A DNA stretch of 64,000 nt, from positions 62,001-126,000 of the forward strand of contig JAAFIS010000001.1 in NCBI GenBank assembly GCA_013298695.1, in the 5' to 3' direction. The notes beneath the pieces were generated by a model. That model did not search any database and was not told the origin of the DNA. It was given only the letters and a program-made list of their open reading frames with translations. This document shows positions 8,128 to 17,223 of the stretch, one piece after another (the stretch's first letter is position 1; the number at the start of each line of letters is the position of its first letter). The position numbers and the translations under genes were made by a program. Source of the stretch: Betaproteobacteria bacterium. Its GTDB lineage: Bacteria > Pseudomonadota > Gammaproteobacteria > Burkholderiales > Casimicrobiaceae.

Positions 8128-8652
8128 TCACGAAGACGCGGCGGTGGCCTTCGTTTTTTCAAGATCCAACCACGTTAAGTACAACCGCAAATCAAATTCA
8201 AGTTGCGCGTAATCCGGCGCGATGTGATGACAGAGTTGATAGAAAGCTTTGTCGTGCTCGCGCTCCTTCAAATGCGCCAGCTCATGCGCCACAATCATTT
8301 TCAAAAACGCAGCAGGCGCATCGATGAACACGCTCGCAATGCGAATCTCGCGCTTTGCCACCAGCTTCGCGCCATGAACACGCGACACCTGTGTGTGCGT
8401 GCCGAGGGCGTGCTTAACGACTTGCAGATGATTGTCGAACACAATTTTCGAAGGCGTCACCGCGCTCTTCATAAACTGCGCTTTCAAATCCAGCGTGTAC
8501 ACCTGCAACGCCTTGTCCGTCCGCACCGTATTGCCATCCGGATAGCGCCGTTTCAGCACGTCACCGAGACGGTTTTCGGAGATTAGGGAGCGGACTTTGG
8601 ATTGGAGGTGTTCGGGGTAGTGGACTAGGTATTTGAGGTTCACCATTTCCAT
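8128..8652 (-). CDS. YgjP-like metallopeptidase-domain protein
   Basis: About 174 residues of the YgjP/M48-like (DUF45) family. The gluzincin motif HELAHLKEREHDKAFY provides HExxH zinc ligands, with a third ligand candidate in the following helix (CHHIAPDY). The substrate is unknown for the family. Three clustered methionines (8673, 8652, 8646) make the start uncertain; 8652 is given. It lies just downstream of the HigA-type gene on the same strand. Confidence 0.8.
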   Translation of the reverse strand: MEMVNLKYLVHYPEHLQSKVRSLISENRLGDVLKRRYPDGNTVRTDKALQVYTLDLKAQFMKSAVTPSKIVFDNHLQVVKHALGTHTQVSRVHGAKLVAKREIRIASVFIDAPAAFLKMIVAHELAHLKEREHDKAFYQLCHHIAPDYAQLEFDLRLYLTWLDLEKTKATAASS

Positions 8653-8669
8653 GACAGTCTCTACCAGTC

Positions 8670-9020
8670 TCACGCAGCCATCGGCTGGACTTCCAAGAGC
8701 AGTTTCTTTGCGATCAACTGTTGCGCAACTTTGTTGTCGTAGGCCGTTTGCACATTCATCCAGTTTTGCACGTCGCTACCAAAGAAGCGCACGAAGCGCA
8801 TGGCGGTGTCGACGATGACGCCGCGCCGTTCGGCAACGATGTCGTTGATGCGCGATGCGGGCACATTCAGCGGTATTGCGATCGCGTATACGTTCATGTC
8901 GAGTGGTTTCAAATCATCTTCGCGCAACACCTCGCCTGAGTGCGCGGGGCGCATGCGATTTTCCGGCGTCGATGATGCTGTCGCGAGTGACGAGCGCTGA
9001 TTAAAGTTAGGTTTACGCAT
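8670..9020 (-). CDS. HigA-family antitoxin-like transcriptional regulator, orphan
   Basis: 116 residues; after a basic N-terminal extension the core is typical HigA: MRPAHSGEVLREDDLKPLDM, then an XRE helix-turn-helix (NVPASRINDIVAERRGVIVDTAMRFVRFFG) and WMNVQTAYD. In standard modules a HigB RelE-like toxin is encoded directly upstream. The roughly 215 nt upstream contain no HigB-like frame in any reading, so this copy is an orphan or regulates elsewhere. The translational start could be internal (M23). Confidence 0.82.
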   Translation of the reverse strand: MRKPNFNQRSSLATASSTPENRMRPAHSGEVLREDDLKPLDMNVYAIAIPLNVPASRINDIVAERRGVIVDTAMRFVRFFGSDVQNWMNVQTAYDNKVAQQLIAKKLLLEVQPMAA

Positions 9021-9119
9021 CGCTGCATTCTGCCTCGACTGGCTGCAGATACCGATGATTTCTGCTGCGTTAACGCGCTATGCGCGTCAGCGAAAAAATT
9101 ACCAACATATAAACGATCT

Positions 9120-9200
9120 GCCTAGTTACATTGGGCGTAGCGGCTAAAATTTAGTATTTCGAAAATTGCCGAAAACACATTGCTACCCATTTAAATTGGG
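9120..9200. repeat. Dispersed ATTGGG palindrome, copies 2 and 3
   Basis: Copy 2 (9120-9136) reads GCCTAGTTACATTGGGC and continues GTAGCGG; copy 3 (9186-9200) reads CCCATTTAAATTGGG. Both lie in the AT-rich spacer between the PfkB kinase gene and the HigA-like gene. The GTAGCGG extension of copy 2 recurs at 36.4 kb. Confidence 0.6.
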
Positions 9201-9235
9201 CAACGCAGACAATAGTTGTATCCGAATAAATGGAG

Positions 9236-10177
9236 TTACCAGTTCTCTTTCCATACGCTCGCAAATCGCTCCCGAATCTGCGCTTCTGAGAATCCGTGAT
9301 TCTGACCGCCGCGTTCGCTGATTTTGATGGAGCCGATGAGGCTGCCGAGTTTGCAGGCTTTTTCTAGCGACCAGTCGTGCGCGATGCCGTAGAGCAAGCC
9401 TGCGCGGAAGGCGTCGCCGCAGCCGGTCGGGTCGACGAGTTCTTTTGCGGGGACCACGGGGACGTCGATTACTTTGCCGTCGGTGTACACGCGCGAGCCA
9501 TGGCCGCCTAACGTTACGACGAGTCCTTTGAGTTGTGACGCGAAGGATTCAATCGGTTGACCGGTTTTCTGCGCGATCATTTCCGCTTCGTAGTCGTTAA
9601 CCGTGAGGTATTCCGCGAGGCCGATGAGTTCTTTCAAATCATCGCCGGAGAACGCGGGCATCGCTTGGCCCGGATCAAAAATGAATGGAATTTTTTTCGA
9701 TGCGAAACCGCGTGCGTGACGAAACATGCCATCGCGTCCGTCCGGTGCGACGATGCCCAACGCCACGCTATCTACTGCGGTGACGTCGTTGAGGTGGGAA
9801 TGAAACATTGCACCCGCATGGAAACTGGTGATCTGATTGTCGTCAAGATCAGTCATGATGTAGGCCTGCGCGGTGTAGGCCTCAGGAATTGTTTTCAGTG
9901 TGTCGAGCCCCACGCCGAGCTGTTGCAAGCGATCACGATACCCTGCGGCATCGTTGCCAACCGTTGCACAAACCACCGGCGCACCACCAACAAGTTTCAA
10001 CGAATAAGCAATGTTGCCCGCGCATCCACCAAACTCACGACGCATCCGATCCACCATGAACGACACGCTGATTTTGTGGGTCGCCTCGGGCAAGATGTGT
10101 TCACCGAATTTGCCTTGAAAAACGCAAATGGTGTCGAAGGCCATTGAGCCACAGATGAGGACGCGAGGTTCAGACAT
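9236..10177 (-). CDS. PfkB-family carbohydrate/nucleoside kinase
   Basis: 313-residue ribokinase-family enzyme. The N-terminal glycine motif lies around FGGCAGNIAYSLKLVGG, and the C-terminal PfkB signature DPTGCGDAFRAGLLYG contains the catalytic aspartate and anion hole. Family members phosphorylate sugars or adenosine with ATP. The sequence resembles proteins often annotated as adenosine kinase, but the substrate cannot be fixed by eye. It is transcribed alone, divergent from the DUF3429 gene. Confidence 0.85.
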   Translation of the reverse strand: MSEPRVLICGSMAFDTICVFQGKFGEHILPEATHKISVSFMVDRMRREFGGCAGNIAYSLKLVGGAPVVCATVGNDAAGYRDRLQQLGVGLDTLKTIPEAYTAQAYIMTDLDDNQITSFHAGAMFHSHLNDVTAVDSVALGIVAPDGRDGMFRHARGFASKKIPFIFDPGQAMPAFSGDDLKELIGLAEYLTVNDYEAEMIAQKTGQPIESFASQLKGLVVTLGGHGSRVYTDGKVIDVPVVPAKELVDPTGCGDAFRAGLLYGIAHDWSLEKACKLGSLIGSIKISERGGQNHGFSEAQIRERFASVWKENW

Positions 10178-10268
10178 GCGAAAGTGTGTTCTAGATTTAA
10201 CTGCGAAGATTGTAGGCGCTGTGGGTGTCGCCTAAAATTCATACACACAAAAATCGAGTGAATTCGTG

Positions 10269-10751
10269 ATGTCTAGAGAACGCACTCTGCAACCGACGGC
10301 TACGTTGCTCACCTTCGGCGGTTTGATTCCCTTCTTCGCTGCGCCATTGGTGCTTAGCGGCGCGGTTCTACTAGCGCCAGCGCTGAGCTCGATGGTTGTC
10401 ATTGCGTTATTAGTTTATGCGGCCGTGATCCTCACTTTCGTCGGCGCGCTGCACTGGGCACACGCCCTACACGACGTCGACTTGGGTGCGGGCAATCTCG
10501 TCTGGAGCGTGTGTCCGTCACTGCTCGCTTGGGCGGCAGCAACTGTGGGCGTTGTTTTCATCGAGTCGCGCTACATTGTTGGCGCCGCAATCGCTGCGCT
10601 CATCGTGGGGTTCGTCGCGCAGCTCTATGTTGACTCGACACTGCGCGCAAAGCCTTGGTTTCCACAATGGTTTTGGCAACTGCGTCAGCGCGTCACGCTA
10701 GCCGTGTGCGCGTCGCTTGTTGCGAGCGCGATTGCACTGGCTATTCGCTGA
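10269..10751 (+). CDS. DUF3429-type inner-membrane protein
   Basis: About 160 residues with five hydrophobic segments (roughly 10-35, 38-60, 78-98, 100-122, 140-158) and the family-like motif FVGALHWAHALHD between helices 2 and 3. These membrane proteins have no established function. A GTG at 10266 immediately precedes the ATG chosen here. The 3' end overlaps the convergent response-regulator gene by 11 nt. Confidence 0.78.
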   Translation: MSRERTLQPTATLLTFGGLIPFFAAPLVLSGAVLLAPALSSMVVIALLVYAAVILTFVGALHWAHALHDVDLGAGNLVWSVCPSLLAWAAATVGVVFIESRYIVGAAIAALIVGFVAQLYVDSTLRAKPWFPQWFWQLRQRVTLAVCASLVASAIALAIR

Positions 10752-11511
10752 TTCGTTTCGCAAGCCTTCGCACTTCGGCGTGCTGACGCCGACTCACCGG
10801 CAGGCGATCAGCGCGCCCACGCAACGTAACGATCCACTGCGTTTCACCTTGGTCATCGGCATCGCGTTCAAACGTTTCGATGAGATCGCTCTTCACCAGA
10901 CAGTTGCGATGTATGCGAAGGAATGCCTGACCAAATTCATCCTCGATTCGAGTGAGCGAATCCTCAATGAGGTATTCCTTTTTCTCGGTGATGATCGTTA
11001 TGTATTTTTGTTCGGCGCGCAAAAAAATCACATCATCGACCGGCACCAAAATCAGCCGACCGCGTTCGCTCACGCTGAAATATCGGCGCGCACCCCGGGG
11101 CAACGCATCAAGCTGTGCTTGTGTGATCGGCTTCGCGCGTTCAAGCGCCGCGAGCAATCGTTCACGCCGCACGGGTTTGAGTAGATAGTCGACCGCTTGC
11201 ACTTCAAACGCTGCTAGCGCATGTTGTTCATACGCGGTAACGAAAACAACGCGCGGCGCTTTGTCCATTCGCAGCAAATGCCGAGCAGCTTCAAGCCCAT
11301 CCATTTCTGGCATGTTGATATCCATCAACACGACATCTGCACCGCGCTCTGCCGCTTGCAGCGCGGCGAGCCCGTTGTCGCATTCGGCGACGACTCGGTG
11401 TGGAAAGCCAGGCTCAAGCTCATCAAGCAAATCAAAAAGACGCCGTCGTGCGTTTGCTTCGTCGTCGGCGATAATGATGCGCAGTTTCGTCGCAGTGGTT
11501 ACGTTGCTCAT
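10741..11511 (-). CDS. LytTR-type response regulator (AlgR-like)
   Basis: 256 residues: an N-terminal receiver domain with acidic pair DDE, phosphoacceptor aspartate in VVLMDINMPEMDG, T in VFVTAY and K in LLKPV, then a C-terminal LytTR DNA-binding domain (about 145-250; HRNCLV and the SRR-H-AEVRRL end are typical). The arrangement, directly downstream of a His_kinase sensor and divergent from argH, matches the AlgZ/AlgR (FimS/AlgR) locus of beta/gammaproteobacteria. Its targets cannot be deduced from the window. Confidence 0.88.
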   Translation of the reverse strand: MSNVTTATKLRIIIADDEANARRRLFDLLDELEPGFPHRVVAECDNGLAALQAAERGADVVLMDINMPEMDGLEAARHLLRMDKAPRVVFVTAYEQHALAAFEVQAVDYLLKPVRRERLLAALERAKPITQAQLDALPRGARRYFSVSERGRLILVPVDDVIFLRAEQKYITIITEKKEYLIEDSLTRIEDEFGQAFLRIHRNCLVKSDLIETFERDADDQGETQWIVTLRGRADRLPVSRRQHAEVRRLAKRISE

Positions 11512-11517
11512 TTTTTT

Positions 11518-12591
11518 CTACATTGCAGATTTATGGTCGGCAGATTTGCCAGCGGGGCGATAGGGTAAATTAATTTGCACATGCCAGCGGCCATCGCGTG
11601 GGCCTGCAGTGATCCTCGCTTCGGCGTCGAAATGCAGTGCGAGCCGTTCTTTAATATTGCTCATCGCCATTTTGTTTCCGCCGTGGTGTGAGCCTGCATG
11701 TTCTACGAACGGATTACGAACACTGATCACTACTTCGTTGCGCAGTCGAGCGACCTCAATCTCAATGACACCCGTTTGATTAGAAGGCTCAATGCCGTGA
11801 TAGACCGCGTTTTCGGCAATCGGCTGAATCAAGAGCGAAGGTACTAGTGCGTCCGATGGCATCTTTTCTAAATTCCACTGCACATTCAGGCGATTGCCAA
11901 GCCGCATTTTTTCTAGATCTAGGTATTGTCGCGTCAGCACCACTTCATCGTGCAGCGGACGCAGGTCTTTGTTATCACGCATTAGCGCGCGAAACAACTC
12001 CGCTAAATCCTCAAGCGCGTTCTCCGCGCGCTTGGGTTCGTGCCGCAGAACGCCGAGCACGCCGTTGATCGCGTTAAACAAAAAATGCGGTCGAATTCGC
12101 GCTTGCAAAGCTTGCAGCCTGGCCTCGGTGACGGCGGGAGAGAGCGCACGGCCTAGCGTCTGGAAGTACATGAGCACCGCACCGGTGCCAATTTCGGTGA
12201 GCAAAACGGCGCGCCAAGCTGCTTCGCCTGACCACCTTGCGAATCCAAATGCAACGATGCCACCGAACACACAAAGAACTGCGGTTGCCTGCCAGTAAGC
12301 GAGCTTTCGAAGGGTGTTGTTAGCGGCAATCCAGAGCACAGCGATGGAGGCCGCGATGGGCAAACTCATGGCGAGCGCCAAGGCAAATGCGACGTGAATT
12401 TCACGCAACTCGTTAACCGTTGCCACGATATAGGCCACCACCATTGCCACGTACAGGATCAGCGCGCGCGCCAGTATCCCGGCATTGCGCAGCTCGGGAA
12501 ACACCGCTTCGCGCGCCGCAACCTCCCTGCGGGCTAGAATTTGTTTGGTTTTCGCGACGTTGTTGCGAGTCTCGTTTCGGCGATTCTCCAT
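11518..12591 (-). CDS. Sensor histidine kinase (AlgZ/FimS-like)
   Basis: Membrane kinase paired with the following LytTR regulator, 6 nt apart. Four to five hydrophobic segments precede a His_kinase domain with phospho-accepting histidine in RIRPHFLFNAINGVLG and the N-box QPIAENAVYHGIEPS; a weak G region follows (GNKMAMSNIKERLALHF). The open frame extends to 12681, overlapping the argH start. The ATG at 12591 is preferred because it leaves room for two divergent promoters, but 12654 is possible and neither has a good Shine-Dalgarno. Confidence 0.85.
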   Translation of the reverse strand: MENRRNETRNNVAKTKQILARREVAAREAVFPELRNAGILARALILYVAMVVAYIVATVNELREIHVAFALALAMSLPIAASIAVLWIAANNTLRKLAYWQATAVLCVFGGIVAFGFARWSGEAAWRAVLLTEIGTGAVLMYFQTLGRALSPAVTEARLQALQARIRPHFLFNAINGVLGVLRHEPKRAENALEDLAELFRALMRDNKDLRPLHDEVVLTRQYLDLEKMRLGNRLNVQWNLEKMPSDALVPSLLIQPIAENAVYHGIEPSNQTGVIEIEVARLRNEVVISVRNPFVEHAGSHHGGNKMAMSNIKERLALHFDAEARITAGPRDGRWHVQINLPYRPAGKSADHKSAM

Positions 12592-12675
12592 CGATATAGC
12601 GCGTGATCGCGCCCCCTTTTTCCTTTTGAACTTACCGTTTCGCGGCTGTGCCATTGTCGAACAGCAGCGCAATCT

Positions 12676-14076
12676 ATGCAAGCAAACTCATCTCCACAAA
12701 ATAGCGGCTGGTCGGGACGGTTCGATGAACCCGTTGCTGAGATCGTCAAACGCTTTACCTCATCAATTCCGTTCGACTATCGCCTCGCCGAATATGACAT
12801 AGCAGGTTCTCTCGCACATGCGCGCATGCTCGCAGCGTGTAAGGTGATTTCGGAACAAGATTTGTCGGATATTGAGCGCGGCATGACGGCGATTAAGGCC
12901 GAGATCGATGCTGGAAAATTCGAATGGCTGCTGGATCTTGAAGACGTTCATTTCAATATTGAAAAGCGATTGACCGCGCTGGTCGGTGACGCAGGAAAGC
13001 GATTGCACACCGGCCGTTCGCGCAATGACCAGGTCGCCACCGACGTTAGGTTGTACACCCGCGCTGCATGCGACGAAATTGCACGCCTGTTGATCGCGTT
13101 GCAACGATCGTTCATCGCGCTTGCTGAACAACACGCCGACACCATTCTTCCCGGCTTCACGCACCTACAAGTCGCGATGCCAGTCACCCTCGGTCATCAT
13201 CTGATGGCGTATGTGGAAATGTTTGCGCGTGATTACGAGCGAATCATCGATTGCCGTAAACGTGTAAATCGCTCGCCGCTCGGTGCCGCTGCGCTCGCAG
13301 GCACTACGTTCCCGATTGATCGCGAAATGACCGCGAAGGCTTTGGGCTTCGACGCAGTGTGTCGTAACTCGCTCGATGCGGTGTCAGATCGCGATTTTGC
13401 GATTGAGTTTTTGAACGCCTGCACGATCACCATGATGCATCTTTCGCGCATCAGCGAAGAGCTTATTTTGTGGATGAGTCCGCGCTTTGGCTTCATCGAC
13501 ATTGCAGATCGCTTCTGCACCGGCAGCTCGATCATGCCGCAAAAGAAAAACCCAGACGTTGCCGAACTCGTACGCGGAAAGATGGCGCGAGTGCAAGGCC
13601 ATCTCGTAGCGTTGACGACTTTGATGAAAGGTCAACCACTCACCTACAACAAAGACAATCAGGAAGACAAAGAGCCGCTCTTCGACACCGTAGACACGAT
13701 CACGCAAACGCTCATCATCTACGCCGACATGATCGGCGGCATTCGTGTGAAAGCCGATCGCATGCGCGCCGCAGCCAGCGAGGGCTTCGCTACTGCAACC
13801 GACCTCGCGGATTACCTGGTGCGCAAAGGTGTGCCGTTCCGCGATTCACACGAATGTGTTGCCCGCGCAGTGAAAGCAGCGGAGAACAAGGGCGTTGATC
13901 TCGCGGATTTGTCACTTGCAGAATTGCAAAGCTTCTCGTCGGTGATTACCGATGACGTATTTGCAAGCCTCACGCTCGAAGGCTCCGTTGCCGCGCGTAA
14001 ACACATCGGCGGTACTGCGCCTGAGCGGGTGCGTGAGGAAATTAAGTTCGCTAAGGCACGCTTGGACGCGCTATAG
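12676..14076 (+). CDS. argH: Argininosuccinate lyase
   Basis: Cleaves argininosuccinate to arginine and fumarate, the last step of arginine synthesis. The 466-residue protein has the WSGRFDEP N-terminus, [23 protein letters not shown] with the catalytic histidine region, and the fumarase/aspartase-superfamily signature [12 protein letters not shown] with catalytic S285. It is divergent from the histidine kinase gene, with start regions only about 85 nt apart, a layout conserved for argH and algZ/algR. Confidence 0.95.
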   Translation: MQANSSPQNSGWSGRFDEPVAEIVKRFTSSIPFDYRLAEYDIAGSLAHARMLAACKVISEQDLSDIERGMTAIKAEIDAGKFEWLLDLEDVHFNIEKRLTALVGDAGKRLHTGRSRNDQVATDVRLYTRAACDEIARLLIALQRSFIALAEQHADTILPGFTHLQVAMPVTLGHHLMAYVEMFARDYERIIDCRKRVNRSPLGAAALAGTTFPIDREMTAKALGFDAVCRNSLDAVSDRDFAIEFLNACTITMMHLSRISEELILWMSPRFGFIDIADRFCTGSSIMPQKKNPDVAELVRGKMARVQGHLVALTTLMKGQPLTYNKDNQEDKEPLFDTVDTITQTLIIYADMIGGIRVKADRMRAAASEGFATATDLADYLVRKGVPFRDSHECVARAVKAAENKGVDLADLSLAELQSFSSVITDDVFASLTLEGSVAARKHIGGTAPERVREEIKFAKARLDAL

Positions 14077-14085
14077 GTGTTACAC

Positions 14086-14346
14086 GTGAACCCTGAAATT
14101 GTTGGCCTGTTCGCCGCCGTGCTCACCACAAGCGCATTCTTCCCACAATTCCTTCGTATTTGGCAAACGCGCTCGACCCGTGATTTGTCGTGGCCGATGA
14201 CGTTGTTGTTTACGGTGGGTGTTGGGCTTTGGTTGATTTACGGGATTCTGATGGGCGCACTCTCAATCATCATCGCAAACGCGATTACGTTTACGCTGTG
14301 GATCGGCATTGCGATTATGAAATGGCGGTTTGAGCGCAGTGTGTAG
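14086..14346 (+). CDS. SemiSWEET-type small sugar transporter
   Basis: About 86 residues with three predicted membrane helices and the MtN3/PQ-loop features of bacterial SemiSWEETs: a first helix with TTSAFFPQ (PQ motif), a loop QTRSTRDLSWPM, and a third helix ending in ITFTLWIGIAIMKW. Family members dimerise to form a facilitative sugar uniporter. Starts are GTG at 14077 (directly after the argH stop) or GTG at 14086; the latter matches the family N-terminus NPEIVGL better. Probably co-transcribed with argH. Confidence 0.83.
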   Translation: MNPEIVGLFAAVLTTSAFFPQFLRIWQTRSTRDLSWPMTLLFTVGVGLWLIYGILMGALSIIIANAITFTLWIGIAIMKWRFERSV

Positions 14347-14446
14347 CGCTTAGCGTGAATTCACACTGAGATAGTCGATCACAAAGCGCTTGCGGCGGAC
14401 AACCAAGCGGCGAGCGCCTCAGTGATACTCGCCCTTTACCCACTCA

Positions 14447-15886
14447 CTATTTATTGACTTTCTCAGCGTCACCGGGCGGCGCAAATCGGGTGGCGAGCTC
14501 TTGCATACGGCCATCGAGCTCGCTTCGCGGCAAATAGTGGCCCTTGGTAATGACCGCAGCGATTCGTCTTGTATTCGTAATCTTCACGAGCGGGTTTGCA
14601 TCGAGCAGCAACAGATCTGCTTGTTTGCCTACTGCGATGGTGCCGCGATCACGACTCACGCCCAGCCACTGCGCGGGCAATCGGGTTGCTGATGCAAGCG
14701 CTTGTTCGTTGGTCATTCCGGCCGCAACCAGCGCTTCGAGTTCGTCATGCAGTGAGAAGCCGGGCACGATTCCGGGCACCGGTGCGTCCGTGCCCGCGAG
14801 CACAGGGATGCCTGCATTTGCAAAGGCGTGCACAAGTTTCTTATTGAATTTGATGATCCGTTCCACTTGGGCGATATAGGCAGGGCTTGACGCACCGACG
14901 TAGGGATTGTGTTTGAGTACAACCACCTGAAGAGCAGGGTTCAAAAAGCGAATCTCTGGACGCCGCTCTAACGATGCAGGATCTTTGAGCTGCTCCAGAA
15001 TGCGATCATCAAGCGTTAGCGTGGCGACGAGGGCGGTACCGTTTCTCTTTGCCATCATAACGAAGCGCGGAATGTCCTTCTCGGAAGGTTCGGCGGTTTG
15101 CTGCGCGAATTCCTCGGCGTGCGCAACTAGGCTGTATCCCGGCTGGAAGAATTTTGCTGTGATCCCTTTGTTTCTCTGGGGGATGTGGCCGATCACGCGC
15201 ATGTTCAGGCGTCGCGCCTCGTCGACGATCGCGTTAAAGGTGTCTAGATCAATTCGACTGTAGACCTTGATGATGTCAAAACCGTCTTGAGCGGCCGCGC
15301 GCACAGCGGCGCGACCGGCATCATGAGTGGTGGCAACGCGCGTCATGCCTTCGGGCAACATCGGTGGTCCGCCATCGATCATGGCTGCCATGGCAATACG
15401 GGGACCGAGCACGCGACTGTTTTCCACTTCACCTTGCTGCCGCATCGTCTCCGTCATTCCAGACATGACGAATATTTGGAGCACCCCATTGGCAAGATAC
15501 GGAAGCAAGGCGTCTTCGGTTTTCACCAAACCGTCTGGAAGGTCGGGCTGCCGCATGTATAGGCGGAGCAGCCGATCATTTTCAAGGTGTGTATGCATAT
15601 CGGTGAGTGCCGGCATGAGCCACTTGCCACGACCGCTAATGCGTGTGATGTTGTCCACTACTTTCGCATCCTTTGATCGCACCATCGAGGTGATGCGTCC
15701 GTCGATCACAGTGACCGTCATTTCATTCAACACGCGCCCACCGGGCTTCATGGGGAGTATCGCCACATTCTCAATGACGAGATTTCGTCCTGGCATCACA
15801 TCAGTAGCGAAGGCATTTTGAAGCGCGAGCGCGTGGATCAGAACGATCAATAGACCCGCGCCAGCGCGCGACAGAAATCTTTTCAT
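14447..15886 (-). CDS. Secreted amidohydrolase-family protein
   Basis: 479 residues with signal peptide (MKRFLSRAGAGLLIVLIHALALQNAFA). Amidohydrolase-superfamily metal-binding motifs: DMHTHLEN (HxH, about residue 97), K in DIIKVYS, H in VIGHIPQ, H in LVAHAEEF and D in VLAGTDAPVPG. The C-terminal beta-sandwich segment GTIAVGKQADLLLLDANPL is typical of imidazolonepropionase/prolidase-like members. It likely hydrolyses cyclic amides or dipeptides in the periplasm; the substrate is unassigned. Transcribed alone. Confidence 0.85.
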   Translation of the reverse strand: MKRFLSRAGAGLLIVLIHALALQNAFATDVMPGRNLVIENVAILPMKPGGRVLNEMTVTVIDGRITSMVRSKDAKVVDNITRISGRGKWLMPALTDMHTHLENDRLLRLYMRQPDLPDGLVKTEDALLPYLANGVLQIFVMSGMTETMRQQGEVENSRVLGPRIAMAAMIDGGPPMLPEGMTRVATTHDAGRAAVRAAAQDGFDIIKVYSRIDLDTFNAIVDEARRLNMRVIGHIPQRNKGITAKFFQPGYSLVAHAEEFAQQTAEPSEKDIPRFVMMAKRNGTALVATLTLDDRILEQLKDPASLERRPEIRFLNPALQVVVLKHNPYVGASSPAYIAQVERIIKFNKKLVHAFANAGIPVLAGTDAPVPGIVPGFSLHDELEALVAAGMTNEQALASATRLPAQWLGVSRDRGTIAVGKQADLLLLDANPLVKITNTRRIAAVITKGHYLPRSELDGRMQELATRFAPPGDAEKVNK

Positions 15887-16062
15887 TGCTGTTCCCCAAG
15901 TTGATATCGTGAACGGAGTCTAAGCACCAGGCATTGCGCTCGAAAGTGCCGTGCGACGAAACGCGGGTGGATGCCTGAAGATCCGTTACACGTTCAATTG
16001 GCGAAAATGATTGTTGAAACCCACTATGATCATGTTTTTGTAACCACCATTACTTGTTCATT

Positions 16063-16923
16063 ATGAAACTCGCATTTTTAGGTCTCGGCGTTATGGGTTT
16101 TCCGATGGCGGGGCATCTGCAAAAAGCAGGGCACGCGGTCACTGTGTACAACCGTAACGCAGAAAAATCAGCGAAGTGGGTTTCGACTTACGGTGGTGCT
16201 TCCGCAAAGACGCCCCGCGAGGCCACAAGCGACGCCGACATCGTGCTCATGTGTGTGGGCAATGACGACGACGTGCGTTCGGTGGTGTACGGCGATGATG
16301 GCGCGCTCGCGGGGATGAAAGCAGGCGCGGTGCTCGTCGATCACACCACCGCTTCCGCGATCCTTGCGCGCGAGCTTGATGCCGCTGCGAAAGCGCAGAG
16401 CAAAGGTTTCATTGATGCGCCAGTTTCGGGTGGTCAAGCGGGTGCGGAAAACGGGAAGCTCGGCATCATGTGTGGCGGCGATCCGGCGACGTTTGATCGC
16501 GCGAAAGATGTATTGAACGTGTACGCGAAAGCCTGCGTTCGCATTGGCGACGCGGGCGCGGGACAACTTACAAAAATGGTCAATCAAATTTGTATCGCGG
16601 GGCTCGTGCAGGCGCTCTCAGAAGGACTTGCCTTCGCGCAAAAAGCGGGCGTTGATGCGAAGCTTGTTTTGGAAGTGATTTCGAAGGGCGCGGCGCAAAG
16701 TTGGCAAATGGAAAATCGCGGCACGACGATGATCGATGGCAAATTCGATTTTGGTTTCGCAGTTGATTGGATGCGGAAAGATTTGGGTATCGTGCTCGAA
16801 GAAGCGCGACGCAACGGCGCGCGAGTGCCAGTGACGGCGCTAGTGGATCAGTTCTATGCGGATGTACAAAACATGGGCGGGAATCGGTTGGATACGTCGA
16901 GTTTGATCAAGCGACTTAGCTAG
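16063..16923 (+). CDS. Beta-hydroxyacid dehydrogenase (3-hydroxyisobutyrate / tartronate-semialdehyde reductase family)
   Basis: 286 residues. The N-terminal Rossmann fingerprint is LGLGVMGFPMAGHL, the substrate-binding motif DAPVSGGQAGAENG lies at about 119-132, and the catalytic lysine is K171 in GQLTKMVNQI. The all-alpha C-terminal domain ends with an LDTSSLIKR tail. Members oxidise or reduce small beta-hydroxyacids with NAD(P). The N-terminus favours the 3-hydroxyisobutyrate/2-hydroxy-3-oxopropionate group, but specificity is not certain. The start at 16063 (MKLAFLG) is preferred over an upstream in-frame TTG at 16054. Confidence 0.88.
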   Translation: MKLAFLGLGVMGFPMAGHLQKAGHAVTVYNRNAEKSAKWVSTYGGASAKTPREATSDADIVLMCVGNDDDVRSVVYGDDGALAGMKAGAVLVDHTTASAILARELDAAAKAQSKGFIDAPVSGGQAGAENGKLGIMCGGDPATFDRAKDVLNVYAKACVRIGDAGAGQLTKMVNQICIAGLVQALSEGLAFAQKAGVDAKLVLEVISKGAAQSWQMENRGTTMIDGKFDFGFAVDWMRKDLGIVLEEARRNGARVPVTALVDQFYADVQNMGGNRLDTSSLIKRLS

Positions 16924-16996
16924 CGTAACGTCGCTTTTGTTGGGCGTTAGGTGGAAAATTAAGTATTCTTGATAATAGCTATTTATGACTTTATCA

Positions 16997-17012
16997 CCCA
17001 TTAAAAATTGGG
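16997..17012. repeat. Dispersed ATTGGG palindrome, copy 4
   Basis: CCCATTAAAAATTGGG in the 300-nt spacer between the dehydrogenase and the solute-binding protein gene. The rest of this spacer (16924-17223) shows no gene. Confidence 0.55.
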
Positions 17013-17223
17013 CTAAAACGATTGGAGCTTACTTGCGACTGGGGCGGTTTTCACTGCATCGCCTCGTTCCAGCTCGGCAATCGTGAACTTGACGGGGGCA
17101 TCGCGGCAGTTGTGAATTCTTAAGCACACACGAAGCTCGTTTCCGATTGTGAATGCACGATACGCTCCGAGCGTGATCGTTCCGATACGCTGTTATCTCT
17201 TCTAGTTTTTTGTGAGGTAGCAC

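Noticed and set aside
8055-8327. A 90-codon plus-strand frame between msrA and the metallopeptidase gene
   Set aside because: Mostly antisense to the YgjP-like gene and without a ribosome-binding site.
9120-9136. ATTGGGCGTAGCGG motifs considered as integron attC sites
   Set aside because: They lack the paired R and L boxes and the variable hairpin of attC, and no integrase or cassette array is present.
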